Assembly (NCBI GenBank): GCA_934454635.1
Contig: CAKSFR010000016.1
Coordinates: 1 to 52,834 of the forward strand
Length of the DNA: 52,834 nucleotides
Direction: 5' to 3'
Source of the DNA: an uncultured Ruminiclostridium sp.
GTDB lineage: Bacteria; Bacillota; Clostridia; Oscillospirales; Ruminococcaceae
Part shown: one piece after another, positions 35,904 to 44,004 of the stretch
Layout: every line of letters starts with the position of its first letter
How positions within the stretch are numbered: position 1 is the stretch's first letter
Program-made: the position numbers and the translations under genes
Notes under the pieces: model-generated
The model's input: the letters and a program-made list of their open reading frames with translations, nothing else
Told to the model about the DNA's origin: nothing
Database searches by the model: none

Positions 35904-35922
35904 TATTCAGGAGGACAAGAAC

Positions 35923-36078
35923 ATGGGTAATATGAGAACTTTGGTATTTCGGGTGCCGGAGGAACTTTTTCAAAAAATCAAGGACTATCTGCAGCGCAAC
36001 AATATGACACAGAAACAATTCGTGATCGGGCTGATTGAAAACGAGATCGAGCGTAATCTGACACAGCGGCAGTCGTGA
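35923..36078 (+). CDS. Ribbon-helix-helix-like small ICE protein
   Basis: This 51-residue protein starts MGNMRTLVFRVPEELFQKIK behind AGGAGG and continues YLQRNNMTQKQFVIGLIEN. It has the beta-strand/helix/helix layout of small DNA-binding proteins. It overlaps the next gene (GTGA). It is probably an accessory regulator from a conjugative element. Confidence 0.6.
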   Translation: MGNMRTLVFRVPEELFQKIKDYLQRNNMTQKQFVIGLIENEIERNLTQRQS

Positions 36079-36329
36079 GCGAGACACCTACCGATTCCGA
36101 GAGAGTGGCAGAGGAACACGCAGGGCAGCAAGAAACAGCCGCTGTGAGCGATTGTGAGAGCTCTTCTGAGGAATTCGGGGAACAACCCGAGGAACAGGAA
36201 AGCTCCGATTTTTCGGACGATTTTGACGGCGAGAACGAGGAATCCGAAAATCCCGATGAGGACGAGAATTTGGACGAAAGCGAGAATCAGGACGAGTCCG
36301 AAGAAATGGGAATGTCTATGGGGATGTGA
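36075..36329 (+). CDS. Acidic low-complexity small protein
   Basis: This 84-residue protein starts at GTG 36075, overlapping the stop before it. Composition is dominated by Glu, Asp, Ser and Asn (EESENPDEDENLDESENQ) and it ends MGMSMGM. It is probably the partner of the ribbon-helix-helix protein. Similar acidic proteins follow such genes in conjugative elements. The function is unknown. Confidence 0.5.
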   Translation: MSETPTDSERVAEEHAGQQETAAVSDCESSSEEFGEQPEEQESSDFSDDFDGENEESENPDEDENLDESENQDESEEMGMSMGM

Positions 36330-36401
36330 AATACTGTATATAATAGATTACCTGTCAGAGTAGGGATAACTTTGTCGGACGAATTTCATATAAAAAATGT
36401 C

Positions 36402-36430
36402 TTGACATTCATATGGTAATATATTATAGT
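36402..36430 (+). promoter_or_regulatory. Promoter of the RiPP precursor
   Basis: TTGACA (36402-36407), a 17-base spacer and TATAGT (36425-36430) lie 25 bases before the start codon, with AAGGAGG between. Confidence 0.8.
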
Positions 36431-36454
36431 ATAATAAAAGGAGGATACAAAATC

Positions 36455-36754
36455 ATGGCGACTACAAAAGAATTTGCGGCAAAAATGGCGGAAGATAAAG
36501 CGTTCGCGGAAGCTTTTGCGGGCTTAACGAGCGATGAATTTCTTGCAAAAGCAAAAGCGGAAGGCTTTGAATTTACCGATGAGGACTTGACCGAACTCGT
36601 CGAAGCAGGGGAAAATGCTCTGTCTGACGATGATTTGGAGAATGTGTCGGGCGGCGCGCTTTCCTTTAAGGTTTCTTTCGATTGCCCAAAATGCGGGAAA
36701 AAGATAATGATGGGTTCAGGGTGTCCGAACTGTAAAACGGGCATTTACGGTTGA
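36455..36754 (+). CDS. Nif11-like leader RiPP precursor peptide
   Basis: This 99-residue protein starts MATTKEFAAKMAEDKAFAEA. The Nif11-type helical leader includes FLAKAKAEGFEFTDEDL and ends in the double-glycine site LENVSGGA. Cleavage would release a core of about 32 residues with two CxxC pairs (CPKCGKK and CPNCKTG), zinc-ribbon-like spacing. Nif11 leaders guide lanthipeptide, proteusin-like or other post-translational enzymes. No modifying enzyme, protease or transporter is in the window, so it is an orphan. It has its own promoter and terminator. Confidence 0.85.
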   Translation: MATTKEFAAKMAEDKAFAEAFAGLTSDEFLAKAKAEGFEFTDEDLTELVEAGENALSDDDLENVSGGALSFKVSFDCPKCGKKIMMGSGCPNCKTGIYG

Positions 36755-36796
36755 TTTTAATGATTTTGGAAAGCGATAAACAGATAAATCAACCAA

Positions 36797-36833
36797 CAGC
36801 AGTCTGCGTAAATCGTGCGGACTGCTGTTTTTG
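36797..36833 (+). terminator. Terminator of the RiPP precursor
   Basis: CAGCAGTC and GACTGCTG (8-bp stem, inner TGCG/CGTGC pairing) are followed by TTTTT. Confidence 0.8.
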
Positions 36834-36866
36834 TCCGCCCGTATATTTCAAAAGCTAAAAAAGAAA

Positions 36867-36899
36867 GCATCTATACAGTTTCCTGTATAGATGCTTTTT
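36867..36899 (-). terminator. Terminator of the tRNA-Leu gene, usable from both sides
   Basis: GCATCTATACAG and CTGTATAGATGC form a 12-bp stem with T-runs on both strands. It lies 5 bases past the tRNA 3' end. Confidence 0.85.
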
Positions 36900-36903
36900 G
36901 TCG

Positions 36904-36990
36904 TGGTGCGGAGGATGGGACTTGAACCCACACGAGCTATTCACTCACTACCACCTCAAAGTAGCGCGTCTGCCATTCCGCCACCCCCGC
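36904..36990 (-). tRNA. tRNA-Leu (GAG anticodon)
   Basis: This 87-base gene folds fully on the minus strand: acceptor GCGGGGG/CCTCCGC, anticodon stem CTACT/GGTAG around loop TTGAGGT (anticodon GAG), and a long variable arm of the class II type. The T-arm is GTGGG-TTCAAGT-CCCAT, and the CCA end is encoded. Confidence 0.95.
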
Positions 36991-37018
36991 AAGTTACCTC
37001 GCGTCCGACGACTATTAA

Positions 37019-37047
37019 AGTATATCAGATTTTTTTGAATTTGTCAA
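37019..37047 (-). promoter_or_regulatory. Promoter of tRNA-Leu
   Basis: On the minus strand, TTGACA (37047-37042), a 17-base spacer and TATACT (37024-37019) lie 29 bases before the tRNA. Confidence 0.8.
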
Positions 37048-37108
37048 TACTTTTTTGAAATTTTTTGAATTTTTTTGTAATTACATCGCAGAATGCCAAA
37101 CAACCGCG

Positions 37109-37142
37109 CCGCACCTGCCGCAATACGGTGCGGCAGGTGCGG
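37109..37142. terminator. Strong GC hairpin after pepF
   Basis: CCGCACCTGCCGCA and TGCGGCAGGTGCGG form a perfect 14-bp stem with a six-base loop. It lies 26 bases past the pepF stop. The nearest T-run is on the plus side, so its direction is uncertain. Confidence 0.6.
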
Positions 37143-37167
37143 ACGGCGGTTTATCGTCGGTTTTTTA

Positions 37168-38973
37168 TTATATCTCAGCCGCAAGCTTTTCCATTCGGTC
37201 AATAAGCTCGCCGAAAAGCTTCAGCGCGTCGTTTACAACACCGGGGTCGGTCATATCGACTCCCGCGCCTTTCAGCAAATCAACCGGAGTTGCCGAGCTT
37301 CCGCTCTTGAGGAATCCGAGGTAGTCCGCAGCTTCCTTTTCGCCGCCGTTAAGCACGCGCTGCGAAAGCGCGATTGCCGCAGAAAATCCCGTAGCGTACT
37401 GATAAACGTAATAATTGTAGTAAAAATGGGGAATGCGCGCCCACTCGTACTTTATTTCGGGGTCGGGCGCTATCTCTTCGCCAAAATACAGCAAATTCAG
37501 GTCGCCGTACAGGTCGCAGAGAAAATCCGAGGTTATCGCTTCTCCGCGCGCCTGCGCCTCGTTGATTTTCAGTTCAAATTCCGCGAACATCGTCTGTCTG
37601 TAAAGCGTTGTGCGGAACTGCTCCAGAAAATAATTGATAAGATAAGCTTCCTCACGCTTGTTGTCTGTCGTTTTCAGAAGATGCTGCATAAGCAGCGATT
37701 CATTGAAGGTCGAAGCGACCTCCGCAACGAAAATTTCGTAGTCGGAATACGCAGTCGGCTGATGCTTGTTTGAGAAATACGAATGCATCGCGTGACCCAT
37801 TTCGTGCGCGACCGTGAAAGCCGATTGCAAATCGTCCGTGTGGTTGAGCAGCACATACGGGTGAACCGAGGCCCCCGCAGAATATGCTCCGCTGCATTTC
37901 CCCTCGTTTTCGTAAACGTCGACCCAACCGCTTTCAAAGCCCTCCGACATCAGTCTTACATATTCGCCGCCGAGGGGCTTGACCGCCTCGAGCGTGAGCT
38001 TTTTCGCCTGCTCATAGGTTATCTTCATGTCCACGCTGCTGACCATAGGCGCATAAAGGTCGTAATAGTGCAGCTCGTCAACTCCGAGCAGCTTTTTGCG
38101 CAGCTTCACATAGCGGTACATTTTATCCATGTTGGCATGAACCGCGTCAATAAGACTGTGATAAACGCTCTGAGGAACTTCCGTGCTGTCGAGCGCCGCT
38201 TCAAGCGTGTTTTCGTAACGCCGTGCGTTGGCGTTGAACGCAAGCGTTTTGAGATGACCCGAAAGGATAGCCGTATAGGTGTTTTCATAGCTCTTGTATG
38301 TGCCGTATAGGTTCTCAAAAGCGGACTTGCGCAGCTCCCTGTCCTCGCTCTGCATGAGCGGGATGTAGCTTCCGTGGGTTATCTGGTGCGCTTTTCCCTC
38401 TGAATCCACCGCGTCCGGAAACTTAATATCCGCATTGTCCAGCATAGAAAATACCGTGCTTGGGGTGTTGGACATCTCGCCTGTCATTGCGATAATGCGT
38501 TCCTCGGCGGGGGAAAGAATATGATCTCGGCGCTTTAAAATTCGATTTAATGACAGCTCGTACAGCTTCAATCCCGACTGCTCCCGCATGAATCGCTCCA
38601 TTTTCTCATCGGAAATCGTGAGTATTTCGGGAACGGCAAACGCCGCCGCGCTGTTTATCGCGGTGAGGAGAGCCTCCGTGCGCTCACAGTAGCCCGAATA
38701 AAGACTTACGCGCGTGTCCTCGTCGCTCTTTCTGTTGGCGTAGTGCAGCAGGTCACGCATTTTTTCGGTTATTTCATCATCAAGGCGCAGGTACGCCAGC
38801 AGTTCTTCGGCGCTCTCCGCGATTTTCCCGCGGAACGCTTCGATCCTTTCGGGATATGCTCCCGCTTCGGAAAGCGCGTCCTCAAACGCCTTATCCGACG
38901 GATAAACGTCCTCCAGCCGCCATTTGAACTCGCTGCTTATTTCACTTCTCTGCGGTATTTTCTTTTCAGCCAT
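37168..38973 (-). CDS. pepF: Oligoendopeptidase F (peptidase family M3B)
   Basis: This 601-residue protein has the zinc motif HEMGH (about residue 390, in FTVAHEMGHAMHSYF). The M3 downstream glutamate lies in the YSDYEIFVAEVASTFNE region, and the N-terminal DYPSDKAFEDALS-type helical part is typical of the family. It hydrolyses short peptides in the cytoplasm. The length matches bacterial PepF. It looks intact and is the first clearly housekeeping gene right of the patchwork. Confidence 0.93.
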   Translation of the reverse strand: MAEKKIPQRSEISSEFKWRLEDVYPSDKAFEDALSEAGAYPERIEAFRGKIAESAEELLAYLRLDDEITEKMRDLLHYANRKSDEDTRVSLYSGYCERTEALLTAINSAAAFAVPEILTISDEKMERFMREQSGLKLYELSLNRILKRRDHILSPAEERIIAMTGEMSNTPSTVFSMLDNADIKFPDAVDSEGKAHQITHGSYIPLMQSEDRELRKSAFENLYGTYKSYENTYTAILSGHLKTLAFNANARRYENTLEAALDSTEVPQSVYHSLIDAVHANMDKMYRYVKLRKKLLGVDELHYYDLYAPMVSSVDMKITYEQAKKLTLEAVKPLGGEYVRLMSEGFESGWVDVYENEGKCSGAYSAGASVHPYVLLNHTDDLQSAFTVAHEMGHAMHSYFSNKHQPTAYSDYEIFVAEVASTFNESLLMQHLLKTTDNKREEAYLINYFLEQFRTTLYRQTMFAEFELKINEAQARGEAITSDFLCDLYGDLNLLYFGEEIAPDPEIKYEWARIPHFYYNYYVYQYATGFSAAIALSQRVLNGGEKEAADYLGFLKSGSSATPVDLLKGAGVDMTDPGVVNDALKLFGELIDRMEKLAAEI

Positions 38974-38988
38974 GATAAAATTCCTTTC

Positions 38989-39598
38989 TTATCGGATATA
39001 GTTGAACATTATCTTTTCTTCAGGCTCGGGCAGCGGTAAATCGCTCTGCTCGCGCAGCTTCAGCAGATAAGCCATATTATGTCCTATACCGCGCGCGATA
39101 CGCATACCCTCAAGATCCTGTTCCGCCTCTCCGGGAAGCCACCCGTGCGCGCCGGGCCAGTATGTTGTGGGAGTAATAAGCATTTCGGCTATCGTGAAAT
39201 AGTTGTAAATGGTCTGATATGAGTGCGTTACGCCGCTTCTGCGCAGGGCGACGATCGCCGCGCACGGCTTAAACCGCATTTTTGCGCTGTTCCCATAGAA
39301 AAAGCGGTCGAGAAAGCACTTCATTGTTCCGTTTATATCCGCATAATAAACAGGCGAACCAACGATCATTCCGTCCGCTGCGGCTGTCTTTTCGGCAATT
39401 TCATTAAACCCGTCGTTTATGACGCATTTTCCGAGCTTTGCACACGCTCCGCAGGCGCGGCAGCCCGTTAGCGGCAGCGCGCCGACGTTGATTATCTCGG
39501 TTTCGACTCCCTCTGCGTTAAGAACGTCGCAGGCTTCTTTAAGAGCGCGGTAGGTGTTCCCCTCCTTGCGCGGACTTCCGTTCAGTGCTATTACTTTC
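38989..39598 (-). CDS. NAD(P)H-dependent FMN reductase / flavodoxin-fold oxidoreductase
   Basis: The protein from MKVIALNGSPRKEGNTYRAL (start at 39598) is about 202 residues with a flavodoxin-like fold. It has phosphate loop NGSPRKEGNT, a CRACGACAKLGKC cysteine cluster and GSPVYYADINGTMKCFLDRF. It probably reduces flavin or quinone-like substrates. The frame extends upstream to 39789, but that part has no protein-like features. It ends 16 bases before pepF in the same direction. Confidence 0.85.
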
Positions 39599-39652
39599 AT
39601 AATATTCTGTCCTTTCTGTCTTTTCATATATAATATGCGCGGCGAAATGCTG

Positions 39653-40963
39653 CTATTCCGTCGCCGCCTGCTCGGTATCTTCCGCGCTCGGCGCTTCGAG
39701 CTGCAAAAGCTCATAGTCCGTAATATACGGATAGGTGCTGAGCCACTCGTTATATTTGTCGTTTTCGATATTTTCGGCTTCCTTATCATGCAGATACGAA
39801 CTCATTTCACTTCGTATCGCGGTTATGTCCTCGTCCGAAAGCTCTGCGTCGCCCGCATATTTGATAAAGTGAACACCGAAGTCGCTGACTATCGGCTCGG
39901 AAACTCCGCCGACAGCGTCGATCCCGAATATTCCGTCAACAAATTCCGAAACAAAACGCTGCGACCCGGGAACTACCGCATACGGATCGTTCGAGCCGTC
40001 CTGATTATAGGTTTCCTGAAGCTCTTCAAAGCTGTTCCCGCTCTTTATAAGATTTGCAATATCGTCGGTTTTTTGGCGAAGCTCCGCGTTGTTTTCGTAC
40101 GCTTCACTGCGCAGACGGTCAGCCTCGACGGCGTTGCCGTCGGCTCTCGCCTGATTTATGGCTGTGCGCGTTTCCTCGTCGAAAAGAAGTATTATCTGCG
40201 AGGCAAGCCGAGTTCCCTCGGGAACATATACGCTTGTATACGCCGCGTTGGATTCATACGAGGCGGGGCTTTCGGCGTATGCAGCCTTTGCAAGTTCGAC
40301 GTACTTTGCGAACATCTCGTCGACCTGTTCTTCGGTCACGCTGATATTTTCGGTTATTTTCTCAAATAGCTTGCTCTGTATATAACTGTTTCTTTCCCAA
40401 GTATGAAAAATTTCCGTTGAAAGTCCGCATTCGCCCAGCGCATCTTCAAGCAGTTTAAGCTCAAGCGCTTCAAGCTCCGTCTGAGTTGCGCCCTCGCCGA
40501 GCTGCTCCGAAGCTTTAGAACTGTACTGCATACACATATTTTCTATGGTCTGAGCCGCGTTTTCGGAAATAGTCTTGTTTTCCTCGTCTGTCAGCGACGA
40601 CGCGCCTATGCCCAGCTCTTCCGCTACTTTAAGAAAAATCTTTTCAAATTCGAGGTATGTTATTATACTGCTTCGTGTTTCTTCGCAGGCGGCTTTCTGC
40701 TCGTCCGAAAAATCATCTGAAATTCCGCTTGAAAGAAGATAATAACGGTATTCCCTATAAAATTCGCCGAACGTTATGTTCAGATCGTCGTGTCCCGCGA
40801 CGGACGCGATAATTTTATCCTTGTCGATTTCGCTCCAGTTGATAAACTCAACCGCACCGTTCTCTGCGGCTGAAGTGTCTGCTTCGTTATTTTTTGCGCC
40901 GCACCCCGAAAAGCCCGCGATAATTACTGCAAGCGCAAGAAAAAGCGCTGTTTTTTTCTTCAT
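39653..40963 (-). CDS. PPIC-type peptidyl-prolyl isomerase lipoprotein (PrsA/SurA-like)
   Basis: This 436-residue protein starts MKKKTALFLALAVIIAG and carries lipobox AGFSGC, so it is a lipoprotein anchored outside the membrane. The middle resembles the SurA-type chaperone region. A parvulin domain follows, from about residue 265 (ASQIILLF, FEELQETYNQDGS, FGVHFIKYAG). It assists folding of exported proteins. An upstream Met at 41032 adds a non-signal leader and is less likely. Confidence 0.85.
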   Translation of the reverse strand: MKKKTALFLALAVIIAGFSGCGAKNNEADTSAAENGAVEFINWSEIDKDKIIASVAGHDDLNITFGEFYREYRYYLLSSGISDDFSDEQKAACEETRSSIITYLEFEKIFLKVAEELGIGASSLTDEENKTISENAAQTIENMCMQYSSKASEQLGEGATQTELEALELKLLEDALGECGLSTEIFHTWERNSYIQSKLFEKITENISVTEEQVDEMFAKYVELAKAAYAESPASYESNAAYTSVYVPEGTRLASQIILLFDEETRTAINQARADGNAVEADRLRSEAYENNAELRQKTDDIANLIKSGNSFEELQETYNQDGSNDPYAVVPGSQRFVSEFVDGIFGIDAVGGVSEPIVSDFGVHFIKYAGDAELSDEDITAIRSEMSSYLHDKEAENIENDKYNEWLSTYPYITDYELLQLEAPSAEDTEQAATE

Positions 40964-41072
40964 TTTAAAAATCCTTTCTGTCCGTTTAGCCGATAACAAT
41001 ATCATTATACCACACCTGTATGAAAAAATCAAATTGAAAAAGGGAAATTTGCGTGTTATTTTGCCCTTGACG

Positions 41073-42407
41073 TTATTGCAGTACGCTTGCTTCCTCCTGA
41101 ATGCTGTTGAACGTCAGACTGATCGTAAAGCTTTGGTCGTCGCATACGGGAAGCAGCATTCCGTCATATTTTTTTACAACGTTTTCAACATTTTGCAGCC
41201 CGAAGCCATGATATACGGCGTCGGGCTTTGTTGTGGCGGGAATGCCTTTTTCGGTTTTAACGCGGTGCAGAACGGGATTTTTAGCTATAAGAATGAAATA
41301 GCCGTGCCGATAGCCGCCGAATACGGATATTTCCTTTTCTCCGTCAATTTTTTCACAGGCTTCTATCGCGTTGTCGAGAATATTTCCGAGAACAATGCAT
41401 AAATCCGTGTTATTTACAGACGGCGGAATCATACCCTTAAACGAGATAACGGTTCCGCACTTCTGTGCATTTTCAAGCTTGTCCGTTAAAATAGCGTCCG
41501 CGATATAATTGCCCGTATCGAACAAAAATCCGCTCTGCGGAAATGCGTCGGAAATATTGTCGATATAATCCGACAACTCGCTGTAACGCCCGCTTTTAAC
41601 AAGCGATTTCATGCAGTTCATGTGATTGTTGTAGTCGTGTCTGAAGCGGCGTATTTCAGTATTTATCCTCTCGCTTTTTTCGTAGTGTTTAAGCTGAAGC
41701 TGCACCTGATTTTCGAGAATTTTATTGATATCCTTTTGATATTGACGAAACAGCACGTTTGTGAGAAGCGAAACGAGAACAACGATAAGACAGAGCGTGT
41801 TGGCGAATGCAAGGATTTTTATGAGGAGGTTTTTGAGTTGAACGTTTGAAGGGTTAAAGCCTGCGGTATATACCAATCCGTCGGATATAAATATGTTAAT
41901 TAAGATCATTGCGAGAATATAGTTTGGCGTTTTCGGAAGAAAATTTGCAATAAAATTATTACAGTTTTTCTTTGTGCTAACCAATAATACAATGAAAACA
42001 ATGCACCTGACCGTTAAATAAACCAAAGCGTTTATAAGTGAAAAATCCATTGTACCGGCTTGTGAAATAAATAAAATCGCCGCTGCGTCAAACAAACCGC
42101 ATGAGAACTGTATTATTAATGTAACAAGCGTTATCTTGATAAATGAATGCTTGTATATAATAAAATTTGCTATGCAAAACTTAGCGTAGTTAGCCACCAA
42201 AAGCAGTGCTCGGACTATGATATTTGGCAAAAAACAATTGGAATAAAATATTGCGCCGACAAATCCTATTAATATTGAACTTATTATGACCGTATTTTTT
42301 GATATAAGAGAATTATCTTTTTTATTCAAGAGCATTACCGCCAAATAAGTTGAAAGAAAAAGAATGACTTCTGCAATTACTTCAATGCATATTACCGATA
42401 TATTCAT
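41073..42407 (-). CDS. Sensor histidine kinase, AgrC/GHKL type
   Basis: This 444-residue protein has six to seven N-terminal membrane helices (residues ~5-220). A coiled linker follows, then the phospho-acceptor region RFRHDYNNHMNCMKSL and a GHKL ATPase domain (NILDNAIEACEKI and GFGLQNVENVVKKYDG). These features are typical of receptors for peptide pheromones in Firmicutes. Its start overlaps the response regulator stop (ATGA), so it is translated after it. No AgrB or AgrD gene is present. Confidence 0.88.
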   Translation of the reverse strand: MNISVICIEVIAEVILFLSTYLAVMLLNKKDNSLISKNTVIISSILIGFVGAIFYSNCFLPNIIVRALLLVANYAKFCIANFIIYKHSFIKITLVTLIIQFSCGLFDAAAILFISQAGTMDFSLINALVYLTVRCIVFIVLLVSTKKNCNNFIANFLPKTPNYILAMILINIFISDGLVYTAGFNPSNVQLKNLLIKILAFANTLCLIVVLVSLLTNVLFRQYQKDINKILENQVQLQLKHYEKSERINTEIRRFRHDYNNHMNCMKSLVKSGRYSELSDYIDNISDAFPQSGFLFDTGNYIADAILTDKLENAQKCGTVISFKGMIPPSVNNTDLCIVLGNILDNAIEACEKIDGEKEISVFGGYRHGYFILIAKNPVLHRVKTEKGIPATTKPDAVYHGFGLQNVENVVKKYDGMLLPVCDDQSFTISLTFNSIQEEASVLQ

Positions 42408-43117
42408 GAAATATCACCCGAATTATATTTTAAAATATATTCCTGAAAAGCTGTCCGAAAATCGGAAACATAATTTCGGCTTATGTACGCAGAGGAACCG
42501 TCGCCAAAGTAAACATCGGTTCTTGTATGCGATTGTATATGCGCAAACGACACTATAAACGCCTTATGACAGCGGTAAAATTTCTCCGAGGGGAGCATTT
42601 TTTGAACCTCTTTGATATTTGTAAGAACTTCATAGTTTCCTCTTGCGGTATGTATCATAGTGTGATTTTTTGCCGCCTCCAGATAGATAATATCTGAAAT
42701 TCTGACGCGCAGCGTATTGTCGTGCATTTTAAAAACAAGAAATTTCTCCTTGTCAATTTCGGTTCTGTAATCGTCTATCGCTTTAAACAATTTCTTTTCG
42801 TCTATGGGCTTTGTGAGAAACCGATAAGCCCTTACCTCAAACGCGTCAAGCGCCACCTGAGGAAACGAGCTTACGAAAATTGTAAAGCTTTCGGGATTTC
42901 GCCGACGTATTTTTCTGGCGGTTTCAATTCCGTCAAGCCCCTCCATTTGATAATCCATGAAAATAATATCAAAAACCTCATCGCTTTCAAAAAGCAGCTC
43001 TCCGCTCGAAAAGCACTTCTTTTTGATTTCGATATGCCGTTCAACAGCGTATTTGTCAAGCAGTTTTATAAGCTGCTCCTGCCATAATTTTTCATCATCG
43101 CATATTGCCGTATTCAT
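42404..43117 (-). CDS. LytTR-family response regulator, AgrA-like
   Basis: This 237-residue protein has a receiver domain with phospho-acceptor Asp55 in FMDYQMEGLDG and a C-terminal LytTR DNA-binding domain (~135-237). That domain includes ISDIIYLEAAKNHTMIHTA and FYRCHKAFIVSFAHI. Such regulators bind paired direct repeats upstream of weak promoters. Likely targets are the two similar promoters at 43.2 and 43.9 kb. It heads the operon with the histidine kinase. Confidence 0.9.
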   Translation of the reverse strand: MNTAICDDEKLWQEQLIKLLDKYAVERHIEIKKKCFSSGELLFESDEVFDIIFMDYQMEGLDGIETARKIRRRNPESFTIFVSSFPQVALDAFEVRAYRFLTKPIDEKKLFKAIDDYRTEIDKEKFLVFKMHDNTLRVRISDIIYLEAAKNHTMIHTARGNYEVLTNIKEVQKMLPSEKFYRCHKAFIVSFAHIQSHTRTDVYFGDGSSAYISRNYVSDFRTAFQEYILKYNSGDIS

Positions 43118-43146
43118 AATAAACCTCCGCGAGTTTGCTTTAAAAC

Positions 43147-43175
43147 ATTATACCATATCATAACATTTTTTTCAA
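43147..43175 (-). promoter_or_regulatory. Promoter of the response regulator-kinase operon
   Basis: On the minus strand, TTGAAA (43175-43170), a 17-base spacer and TATAAT (43152-43147) lie 30 bases before the regulator gene. Confidence 0.78.
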
Positions 43176-43218
43176 TTATTTAGGGCAAAATTTACAGTAA
43201 AAGTGCATCTCGTCCCGA

Positions 43219-43273
43219 TTTTTACACCGTTGGTTAGAAATCCATTGAAACTTTTTCCGTTTGGGAGTATGCT
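43219..43273 (+). promoter_or_regulatory. Activator-type promoter P1 for the short-peptide operon
   Basis: TTTTTACACC (43219-43228) and CCGTTTGGGAG stand before a -10 box TATGCT (43268-43273), with no -35 consensus. The same layout recurs at 43855-43908 with almost the same spacing (49 against 48 bases). A LytTR regulator is the natural candidate, but binding is inferred. Confidence 0.65.
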
Positions 43274-43305
43274 AGCACCAGTTTAAGAAAAAGGAGGAAA
43301 CAAAA

Positions 43306-43350
43306 ATGGATCTTTGGCGTTATCTGTTATATTTGATTTTCGGAGAGTAA
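43306..43350 (+). CDS. 14-residue hydrophobic peptide, possible signal
   Basis: MDLWRYLLYLIFGE is encoded from ATG 43306 behind AAGGAGG with an 8-base spacing. It has its own promoter, and a downstream gene starts 5 bases after its stop. Two charged residues at the start, a hydrophobic centre and a Gly-Glu end could make it an exported pheromone or membrane peptide. It may instead be a leader whose translation controls the next gene. Confidence 0.5.
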   Translation: MDLWRYLLYLIFGE

Positions 43351-43354
43351 TGAA

Positions 43355-43801
43355 ATGCAGTTTTTTGAAAGCCAGTTTTTAAGGATTGAAAATCTTCTCT
43401 CGTACCGCGCCAGGGTTGACAGCGCTGAAATTGAAAATATGCTGTCATATATCGGAAGAAACCTTGACGCGCTGGACTTGGAGCAGGTCGGGAATGCAAT
43501 TTTGAGTATTTCCGAGGTCATTACGCAGGAGAACGGAAGCATATTCGGCATTGAAATTCTGCTGCCTGTAAACAGACCGTTTGTTAGCGCAGGTCAATGT
43601 GTTTACAAACCTGTTTTCCTGCTGGAAAATGCCGTTTCGGCGCATTTCGTGGGAGAATACCGCGAATTTCCGAAAATTGAGGAAGAGGTCTTGTCCTATG
43701 CAAAGCAGCGTCGTATGCAGACGATTACGAATGTTTACTATGTTGTTTTGCCTGATAAGCTGTTTACTGCGTATGTCGGAATTAACGGCAACATTGTTTG
43801 A
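43355..43801 (+). CDS. Conserved small protein, GyrI/effector-binding-like
   Basis: This 148-residue protein starts MQFFESQFLRIENLLSYRAR and ends in FTAYVGINGNIV. The helical first part and the strand-rich rest (FGIEILLPVNRPF, CVYKPVFLLENAVSAHFVGE) recall GyrI-like or DUF5085-type ligand-binding domains. Similarity is only by pattern. It is translated right after the 14-residue peptide, so the two may act together. Confidence 0.5.
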   Translation: MQFFESQFLRIENLLSYRARVDSAEIENMLSYIGRNLDALDLEQVGNAILSISEVITQENGSIFGIEILLPVNRPFVSAGQCVYKPVFLLENAVSAHFVGEYREFPKIEEEVLSYAKQRRMQTITNVYYVVLPDKLFTAYVGINGNIV

Positions 43802-43813
43802 TTTCGGCCTTAC

Positions 43814-43844
43814 CCCCGCAGGGAAAATCCTGCGGGGCTTTCCT
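43814..43844 (+). terminator. Terminator of the short-peptide operon
   Basis: CCCCGCAGG and CCTGCGGGG form a 9-bp stem with a six-base loop, followed by CTTTCCTTTT. Confidence 0.82.
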
Positions 43845-43854
43845 TTTATCCTAA

Positions 43855-43908
43855 TTTTTACACCTTTTGTCAGATTTTGCTGAAATTTGCCGCGATTTGA
43901 GGTAAAAT
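43855..43908 (+). promoter_or_regulatory. Activator-type promoter P2, twin of P1
   Basis: TTTTTACACC (43855-43864), TTTGAGG and -10 box TAAAAT (43903-43908) repeat the layout of P1. It drives the gene at 44005. Confidence 0.65.
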
Positions 43909-44004
43909 TAAACTAGGGGTGTGCTGATTAAATTCGGTGCTTCCTTAGGTAAGTGTTTGAAAGTTATGCAGCACTTGACATTGTTTTCCGAAAGGATTAT
44001 TGGC

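Noticed and set aside
43921..44004. GTG start for the HD-like protein
   Set aside because: Promoter P2 would place the transcript start only a few bases before it. The ATG at 44005 has a proper ribosome binding site.
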